From Angiostrongylus vasorum (Eukaryota > Nematoda > Chromadorea > Rhabditida > Metastrongylidae): a stretch of DNA of 64,000 nt. The stretch is from assembly GCA_018806985.1 (NCBI GenBank), contig JADANN010000429.1:124001-188000 (forward strand), written 5' to 3'. The first letter of the stretch is position 1. Each line of letters begins with the position of its first letter. The notes under the pieces were generated by a model. It did not search any database. It was not told the DNA's origin and worked only from the letters and a program-made list of their open reading frames with translations. Below, piece by piece: positions 56,455 through 64,000 of the stretch. Made by a program: the position numbers and the translations under genes.

Positions 56455-58875
56455 TAAAGCTCAACAGCTAACATCATTATCTGTATCATCTGTAGCCCCT
56501 TTGGTCATCGAGTGACTCGAGCGGGCGCCAGTAAATTTTCCATTTTTTCCTGTCGTGTGCAAGAATAGCTCATTGGGCTTTGCTCGCTGTAGGGACTCAT
56601 CGAGCACCATACCTTTCTTCTACGCTCTTCGTGAAGAACTCTGACCGACTATCGGGTCGGTGGTCTTCCTGCAGTACGTTTGACATCCCCAGGAATCCAG
56701 TCACTAACGGCTCTTGTTCGTCGGTTGTCATTCACACGTATTACGTTTCCGGCCCACCTTTTCTTCGACTGTTTGACGTACAGAACGGCATCTTTGATTT
56801 TTGATCGTTGACGCAGCTCCGAGCTTCGGATCCCATCCCTTACTTGTGTGAAACGGGATACTCCTAGCATAGTCCCTTTCGACTGCGTGTTCAATAACGC
56901 TGAGTGATCTTTCATCCTGCTTAAGCAGCGACCAGGTTTCTGGCACATACGTTAGTGCAGGAAGTGCCCTTGAGTCGAAAAGGTGGGCTTGGAGTCGGGT
57001 GTTCCTTGTTCTCTTCACTACATGCTCGATGCTCTTAAAAGCTCCCTTTAGCCGCTCGTTTACTTCTGCTTAGCTCTGGAGCTAGGTCGTTCATCATATT
57101 GAGTTCCGAATTAGATAGACATAACTGAAGCATTCGGAGATATTCGTTCCGTTGAGCATGAGTGGGGCATACGAAACCAATCCGTTCTTCATGAACATCG
57201 TTTTTTGTGAGATTTAGTCAAAGACCAATCTTTCCACAGGCTCTATCAAAGTCGGCAAGCACACGTTTCGCTTGCCTAATGTTTCGCTGTTATAAGGACG
57301 ATGTCACCAGCAAAGCAAAGATAATGAAACTGCTGAGCATCGATTCCCACTCCCATATTATCCCATTCCAATGTTCGCATGACGTTCTGGAGGGTGGTGG
57401 TAAATAATATTGGGGAGATTCTATCGCCTTGCTTAATTCCTCTTTTGACGTAAATGTTAATATCGTTGTAGAATGGTGATACCATGCTTGTGAAATATTT
57501 TGTGCAGCTCACGAAGAATCCTTATGTACTGAGTTAGGACTCCTCGGCTATCAAGAGCTTCCATGACTGCTTCTACCTCATTTGAATCAAAGGCCTGCTA
57601 TAAATCGATGAAAGTGAGACAGAGCGGTCTTTCGTAACCTCATGATACTTCAATGAGCCTTGTTGTTGTGTGGATGTGGTCCATCGTTGTAAATCCTTTT
57701 CGAAACCCTGCTCGCTCACATGGTTGTCCTTCGCCCAGTGTTCTGTCAATCCCGTTTAGGATGACTCGAGTGAAAAGTTTGTAGACGGCAGACAGCAAGC
57801 AGATTGGGCGATAGTTGCCGATATCGTGTTGGTCACCCTTCCTGAACAATAACACGGTCTTGCTGATCTTCCATTGAGTAGCTTCCTTGCATTCAGACAA
57901 GTAACGTGTGAAGAGCCGAGCCATTGTGTTTACAAGAACTGGCGGAAGGGTTCTTCAGGTGTTCTGGTCTTATCCTGTCAGGACCTCGTGCTGCTCGCTT
58001 TCTTCACCGACGAAACGGCATGTCGGATTTTCGGAACGGGAGAACCGGTGGTACAACATATCCATCCTCCTTTATTTCATATGACGGAAGGTGGACGTGG
58101 CTATCGAAGAGATCCGAGTAGTATTCGTGAATGATTTTCTCCATTGCCTTTCTGGACGCCGTAACTGTTCCGTCTGGGCGTCGGAGTGCAATCATCTTGG
58201 TCTTGTAATTGGCGAAGCTTCGGTGGGCTTTGCGAATGCTTTTCCCAGCCTCTGCAGCTTCGACCATTACTGCTGCTCTTCTCTTCTTAAGATCTTCTTT
58301 TATCGCCTGTCTGCATTGTTTTGCAAGTTCGGATGTTAGTTCGCGGTTGCCTGCAGCTCGTTCGTTTCCACGCTGGCGTATCAGCTGGAGTGTTTCTGGA
58401 GACAGACGTCTCTTGGTGACTTTCGAACTCTCAGCTTTCATAGCGCTAACGTGAGGATGTTGAATTAGCCAATCGTATTCTTCGTCGATGTTATCGACAA
58501 CGCCATCTTCCCAACAACCGACTAATGAAGTGAATAAGTACCAGTTTGCGGTGGTTCTGGGACTTCGGTTTTTTGAATTTAGCGGCTTTTTCTCCTTTCC
58601 GCGAGAAATAGAATCTTGCAGGAGACGGTGGTCTGATCCAGTGTAGAATTTTGGGACAACAGTGACATCGTTTAGGCAAAACATTCTATTTACTATGATG
58701 TGGTCTATTTCGTTATGGGATTCTCCATTGGGAGACTCCCACGTCCAGCGCTTAGGGTGGAGCTTCTGGAATTGTTAGTTACCATGGATTGTCTTGGTCG
58801 TCAAGATAAACTCAGATGGCCGCTCACACTGTTCGTTCTATTCTAACCCATCGGTCTCAATGTGACGTTCTGCAG
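56455..58875 (-). mobile_element. RTE-1b LINE copy, 5' truncated
   Basis: A 226-residue open frame at 58,004-58,684 spans the end of EN (VVPKFYTGSDHRLL) and the linker before RT (RKAHRSFANYKTKM). RT fingers lie at 57,640-57,924 (GNYRPICLLSAVYKLFTRVI). The palm at 57,276-57,512 reads FAGDIVLI instead of FADD, so the catalytic site is lost. C-terminal pieces lie at 56,649-57,018. The 3' end near 56,480 matches that of RTE-1a. Confidence 0.9.
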
Positions 58876-59039
58876 ACGTTCTTCCAAAATCTCAAAGCCT
58901 ATAGAAGAACTAACACCATAGCAAGGAAAAAGTGGTTACCGCAACAACGTTAGCGGTCAGTATATGCTCTACTAGTCAAGTCGTTAAGTGCTGGAAGCTT
59001 AAAACTATTTTTGCTTTGACTTCGAATAGATTAGATAAG

Positions 59040-59880
59040 TGTAACGTTGCAGCTCGCAACTTCGCTTTGCTGATGACATTGTTCATATGAGACCAAGCAT
59101 TAGTCATGCGAAACGAATTCTGACTTTAATAACGCTTCTGGAAAGATTGGATAAGACCAAATCTCACGTCACGATGTTCATGAAGGAGGATTTATTTCTC
59201 GTGCCTTGTTCACGCATAAGGGAAAAATTATCTCCTAAGGCCCCGTCTACGTCTTCCAAGGTTGGGAAATCAAGATAATGAACGGCTTGACTCCAGAGCT
59301 GTTGAAGGAAGCGAGCGGTTCGAGAACATTTCAAGAGAGGTTGTAGTGAGGAGAGCAAAGAACATCCCACTCAGCACCGACGTTTTCAACACAACAATCC
59401 CTTCCGATTTAACGTAAGTGTCAGAAACATGGTCGCTACTCAAACAGGATGAAGGATCACTCCGCATTATTGAACGCGCAGTTAGAACGACGATGTTAGG
59501 ACTGTCCCGTATCACACAGCTGAAGAAAGCGATCCAAAGCTCCGACGTACGCTATCGATCAGAAATTAAAGACGAAGTTCTGTACGCTAAACTGTCAAAG
59601 ATAAAATGTGCAACACACTTACTGCGTATGAACGGCAAATTATGGATAAGAGAAGTTCGAGACTATATTCATCGGGATGTCAAACGTACAGTAGGAAGAC
59701 CACCCACTCGGTGGCCGGAGATTTTCATAAAAACCCAAGAGGAAAGATGTGATACTCCACGAGTCTCCACTGGACTACTCTTGCACGCGACGAAGAGAAA
59801 TGGAAGGTTTACTGGCGCCCGGTCGAGTCACTCGGCGATAAACGGAACGACAGGTTATACAGACCAACATAGTAGTTAGA
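59040..59880 (+). mobile_element. RTE-1d LINE fragment (RT end and C-terminal part)
   Basis: Starts at the RT catalytic motif (FADDIVH near 59,066) and the following KSHVTMFMKEDL. A 153-residue open frame at 59,418-59,879 gives the C-terminal region (SETWSLLKQDEGSLRIIERA, VKRTVGRPPTRW). Confidence 0.85.
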
Positions 59881-59934
59881 ACAATATTGCACACACAAAG
59901 GTGAACAGTATAGTGTGGCATTGCATAACAGTAT

Positions 59935-60085
59935 TTTTTTATTTACTGTCTAATCTTTTTCCATGACAGGATATGCTCTGAAATATAATTATAATGATGC
60001 TGAAATATTTGTTGTTATATTTCACAGCACGCCCTGTGATGAAAAAAACAATATTCAGTAAATAAGAGATGATTACACTGTGATT
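59935..60085. mobile_element. Family B ends, inverted pair
   Basis: TTTTTTATTTACTGTCTAATC...ATGATGCTGAAATATTTG is followed by CACGCCCTGTGATGAAAAAA..ATTCAGTAAATAAG, i.e. two ends facing each other. Confidence 0.5.
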
Positions 60086-60109
60086 TGTACTATAGCTCCA
60101 GCTTAAAGC

Positions 60110-60382
60110 TAAAAAAGCTCTTGGCGTTGATCAATCCATGAAGAAATCGCCTTGCATTCGACTTCAGTAAGTATCGTTGGAGGTGATTGAATGCATGTCA
60201 GGCCTCTACAATGACTCGCGGTGGCCTACCGATGTATCGAACCAGTGTCACTATCCTCCTAGACAAGTCTTTTTCCAATTTACCGACCCCAGAGGGATGG
60301 AAGGTTTGGTGGGCCATAGGCGCTGGGATCGATTCCACGTGTGTGTCGCAGTGCTGCCTCTAACCACTGCGCCACAGCGACA
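60110..60382 (-). mobile_element. SINE family A copy
   Basis: Reversed copy from AAAGCTCTTGGCGTTGATCA to CACTGCGCCACAGCGAC. It is flanked on both sides by family B sequence. Confidence 0.8.
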
Positions 60383-60384
60383 CA

Positions 60385-60570
60385 TACCACAGCTTCGGCT
60401 GAACTGAGTTCAATCCCGAATTGCGCTCGGCAGATCAATCCTGGCGGCAGGTGATTGCTGACAGCACCTATGGGTCAATAACACTGCTTAGAGAAAGGCG
60501 AAACGAAGGACCCCCCATGGTGTAGTGGTAAAGTGCCATGAAAAAAAGGGCAAGCAGTAAATAAAAACCG
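60385..60570 (+). mobile_element. Family B middle and end
   Basis: GCTTCGGCTGAACTGAGTTC, GAAACGAAGGACCCCCCATG with A-box-like CATGGTGTAGTGGTAAAGTG, then GGGCAAGCAGTAAATAAAAA. Together with 59,935-60,085 it surrounds the family A SINE at 60,110. Confidence 0.6.
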
Positions 60571-60724
60571 ATTACAGTATGTCTTGTTTTCTCAGTAATC
60601 AGAAATTCAGAACTCAGATTTCTACGGTAAAAGATCTGACAATAATCTTGTCATTTTTTTGGAAGTATCGAACGTTTTATCTATTGCAATGGCTATAACT
60701 AACTCTGGTCATTTTGTAAACTCG

Positions 60725-61410
60725 GACATGTTTCACCTTTGATAACGCTTGTGGGAAGATTGGTCTTCGACTAGACCTTACAAAACCATGTTCATGAAGA
60801 ACGAATTGGTTTCGCTTGTTCATTTCACGCTCACCGGAACGAATATCTGTATTGCTCCAGTTACGACTAACAAGATCGGGGAGCCAACATAATGAACGAC
60901 TAAGTTTCAGAGTTGAGCAGGAGTGAGCCAGCGAACTGTAGAGCTTTTAAGAGAAGTTGTAGTGAGGAGAACAAAGAACATCCGACTACGTGCCCAACTT
61001 TTCTGCATCACGATACTCTCTGCCTTAACGTGTGCTCCTGGTTGTCACATAGGCAGGATGAAAGACCGCTCAGCGATATAGAACATGCCACTGAAATGAA
61101 CATGCACAACAAATTGTCGAAAATGAGGTGACTTGAACACGTAATGAGTATAAACGATAACCGATGGACAGAAGCCGTTCGCAGCTGGGTTCCTCGTGAT
61201 GTCAAACAGAGCAGGAAGACAACCAACCAGACGGTCACAGTTTTTTGCGAGTACCCCAGAACAAATATGTGGTGCTCAACAAGTCCCTAGAGCTAGCGGG
61301 TCCAACAAGGTTATTCTTACCCTCGACAGGGGATAAATGTAAGATTGCTGGCGCACCACTCGAATCACTTGACGATCAGGGGGACAACAGGTGAACTGGT
61401 AGAGAGGTGA
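60725..61410 (+). mobile_element. RTE-1e LINE fragment, decayed
   Basis: Begins in RT after the catalytic motif ([19 protein letters not shown] across a frameshift). It continues through the C-terminal region (VMSINDNRWTEAVRSWVPRD near 61,141) to the 3' end. Confidence 0.8.
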
Positions 61411-61434
61411 CGGCGCGCTAGAGATAACCTGCAA

Positions 61435-61690
61435 TGTACACGTGGTCGCTGGTTGCCAGTTGAACGTCTCGAGCTTACTAATCGATCACTCCAGGAGCAG
61501 CAATTTGATATTAGACTTTCTTAAGAAGATAGTAGCACTGACGCCGAAGATTAGTGGAATACCGAATGTCAATGGACAGGAAAGGCATGTATTCAATCAC
61601 TTCTTTACATCCAACGATGCTGATGAAATCGAATTCATAGCACATCTCTAAGCAAATGATCAAAACAGACTTATCCTATGCCTTATTTAT
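61435..61690 (+). mobile_element. SINE family A copy, old
   Basis: Diverged copy: TGTACACGTGGTCGCTGG at the start, TTCAATCACTTCTTTACATC, GATGAAATCGAATTCATAGC near the end. Confidence 0.45.
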
Positions 61691-61864
61691 TGCATTAAAT
61701 AGTCATCGGTGAAAAAAGCCAGCATATAATCCATATATGTGGAGATATCGATTGTCAGCTGTTAAAAGAGATCAGATTTTTAGAGTAACTTCTCTTCGCA
61801 CAGAAAGGCTGAAAACCTTCAAAAAATGCACAGAGTTAACACACAAAGGATATTTGAATCTTCA

Positions 61865-64000
61865 TTTGGATGCTCGATGGCTCGTCTAGACGAGTAGTGG
61901 GCGGACCATAACACATTTTCCTTCCGCTTCTTACTCAGTAATCGTTGGCCATTGTGATGTTCTGCTTATTACATGAGGCCGTTCGCAAGCCACATTCCTT
62001 AATCCCAAATTCGTTTTCATCTGAGAACGCAGATGGCTAACGCTAGCCACCAACACGTTCGCTAATTTTTTTGGATGACCTTCCAAGGGGCTGCTCACAT
62101 TCTTATGGGAGTCCACTCCACTGTTTTTTTTTGTTCGTCTTTTATCCGTTCTTCCTATTATGTGAGTTCCTCCTCCTTTGTTTTTTCGCCATTGATGCAC
62201 ATTCTCATGGATTCTGAAGATGCGATAGGCTACGAAGAACTGAGCTACGCATTCCGCCTAGACGTTGCAAGCACCGGTTAAATTTCAGAGGAAAACGAAA
62301 GCGCTCTAAGAGCGGTGTACTGAATTTTTAAAGTGGTTGCAGTATCACGCCATGTGTCTACCGCAAAAAAAGAGCGTTAGGAGGACTGTTGAGTTATATT
62401 GGTGAGCGTGGAGTTTTAGGCCAGTTACCTGGCGGAGGCTTCCCTGAGAGGCGCGAATGCGGCCATGATGGTTTCCTCCTTCCGAACACGTCACATACAA
62501 GGCTGTGCCTGTAATCAGAGGACCCATAGTTCGATTTGTGCGCCTGCGCACCACGGTTGTTCACAAACTGTGTATCCGTCGAATTTATGCGCAGTTCAAT
62601 CTCTTTTCACACTTTCATTGAGTTCTCAACACACATGCTCTTCTTCTCCTAATCGAGCGACATCATTGTCCACTGCAACGCAGCAGCAAACATCTTTGGC
62701 GATAGTGTGTCGCATTGTTGAGCCCGTATTTCTGTGAGTTTGCTAAGGGGTCGATAAAAATGTATATATTTATGCTGCAACTCCGATAACAACCTGCTAA
62801 TGTTCGTGTATAGAACAACTCCACTTTTTGGTCGACGAGCGCTGATAGGATTTCGACGTTGTTAAACGTCTTCTGGTAGTCGATAAAGGTTGGAACAAGA
62901 GGTACGCGGTACTACAGGTACACTTTCAAGACCCGTGCTCCGGTCCCGATGTGGGTCACGCTGTCAAATCCTCCTCAGAATCCTGGTTGCTCATCTGGTT
63001 GTGCCTCATCTCAGGTTTTTGAGTTTATAGAGTACACAATTAGCACATCGGACAAATGACCACGAAAAGCTCTTTGGTCACTCCTCTTTGGCACGATGTC
63101 CGCTCGCGTCGGATTTTCTCCATCTAAAGGTGAGATGCTATGTCCGTTGCAAGAGGTACATGGAATTTTTGACCTCCAGTTCAAAGAAATTCGACAGTGA
63201 TGTTATTGAGCCAAGATGCTGTGCTCTCCCCTGATTTCTTCTGCAAATAGAACCTCGTAGCGTGAAATCCCTGTTGGTTTTTTCTCAGAGGGATCTTCGA
63301 GTTCCAGATGGGAACCGTGGGACCGGAAAATTGGCGTAAAACATTTGCGTTATTAGTTCTACACTCTGGCGAGATGTATTAATAGTCCCATCTTTGTTCA
63401 CTATTCGGCAATATTCAAACTAGATCGTTTTTTGAGCTGCTTCCAATAGTTTTTGTGCCTATACCTCTGCAAACTATCATGTGAAATTCTCCAGTTGCCA
63501 TTTATTATCAGGTTTGTTTGCTGTGTTGGGGGTATAACCAAGCTTTGGTTTTCCTTCTTTCTAGAAGATCTCCTTAGTGCTGTTGAAGACGTTGTCTGAA
63601 GCTCCTGCTTAGAAACTGGGGCAAGTTCGGCACAGGTTTTAAGTTTCATTGATAAGCAACTCGTAGTCCTTGGTCAGTTTTTTTTATCTGAATGTGATAT
63701 GAGAAGAGCATTTCTTTGAGATTGCTCTCATCGAACGCTTTCCTTGCTCTTCTTAGACGATGACAACAGTTCTTGCCCTCTTTTTTTCTTTTCATCTTTT
63801 GAATGAATCGATGCTTGCAGAAGGCGGTGATCGAATGCAGAATGATGGCATTGCAAAGGTGTGAAAGAGGTCCAATCTTCTATTCGTGAGAAATTGGTTG
63901 ACCGACCGTCCGTCAAGGACATGTGGGTACGAAAGACAGAAATTGTTGTGAAAACATGCAGCAACAAAAACTGTGCCAGAAAACAGAAGGGTTTACCTTG
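61865..64000 (-). mobile_element. RTE-2c LINE copy, runs off the window
   Basis: From the right edge: EN end (63,728-63,967, SRIEDWTSFTPL and HRLLQASIHS), linker (63,401-63,649, NLIINGNWRISHDSLQRYR), RT pieces (62,700-63,100), C-terminal piece (61,931-62,200, LVASVSHLRSQM). The 3' terminus near 61,865 resembles that of RTE-2a. Confidence 0.78.

Noticed and set aside
1..64000. CRISPR array, prophage or bacterial operon
   Set aside because: No regularly spaced short repeats and no dense same-strand long frames; introns and LINE/SINE content show nuclear DNA of an animal.

Overview
The window is eukaryotic. It is AT-rich, with short exons, long introns, GT-AG splice sites preceded by TTTCAG/TTTTAG-like acceptors, and a very heavy load of interspersed repeats. 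The RTE-type LINE proteins, the Penelope-like element (PLE) with a GIY-YIG nuclease and the style of the repeats point to a strongylid nematode, most likely a hookworm. The species is inferred, not proven. Almost every long open frame in the window belongs to a decayed transposon.

One host gene can be reconstructed exon by exon on the minus strand. It is an M1-family zinc metallo-aminopeptidase (aminopeptidase N type) running from about 52,968 (N-terminal side) down to a stop codon at 18,014. I placed 22 exons, about 870 codons, and splice phases agree at every junction except the two around exon 11. The family signatures appear in order: N-terminal beta domain (52,872-51,174), TQFE...FPCFDEP (51,174-51,261), MSTYLLA (43,437-43,557), GAMENW and HEVAH (36,945-37,100), the second zinc ligand in WLNEGFA (36,576-36,689), the catalytic-Tyr motif SYQKG (35,602-35,728), then the helical C-terminal domain from about 30.3 kb to 18.0 kb. 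Four exons each need one G removed from a run of G to keep the frame. The gene is therefore either recently inactivated or the assembly has homopolymer errors. The 5' end (signal/anchor region) was not found with confidence.

The rest is mobile DNA. 0-5.5 kb: SINE-type repeats, an (AT)n tract and unassigned sequence. 5.5-8.4 kb: an RTE-1 scrap followed by the most complete PLE. 8.8-11.9 kb: SINEs of three families. 11.9-13.8 kb: RTE-2 copy, minus strand. 14-16 kb: repeats and a rearranged PLE end. 16.7-19.4 kb: SINEs and the 3' end of the aminopeptidase gene. 20.5-23.7 kb: RTE-1 copy inside an intron, opposite strand. 32.3-34.7 kb: RTE-2 copy in an intron. 40.6-41.3 kb: PLE 3' fragment. 45.6-48.8 kb: longest RTE-1 copy, in the biggest intron. 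53.7-54.8 kb: PLE fragment flanked by its own inverted end. 56.4-58.9, 59.0-59.9 and 60.7-61.4 kb: three more RTE-1 pieces. 61.9-64.0 kb: RTE-2 copy.

The parts interact as a genome ecology rather than as an operon. A tRNA-derived SINE (family A, about 20 copies) and a second short family (B) fill the introns. A third family (C) shares its 3' end with RTE-2, which suggests RTE-2 mobilises it. The PLE 3' ends carry a conserved hammerhead-ribozyme-like core. No CRISPR, bacterial operon, rRNA or functional tRNA gene was seen.
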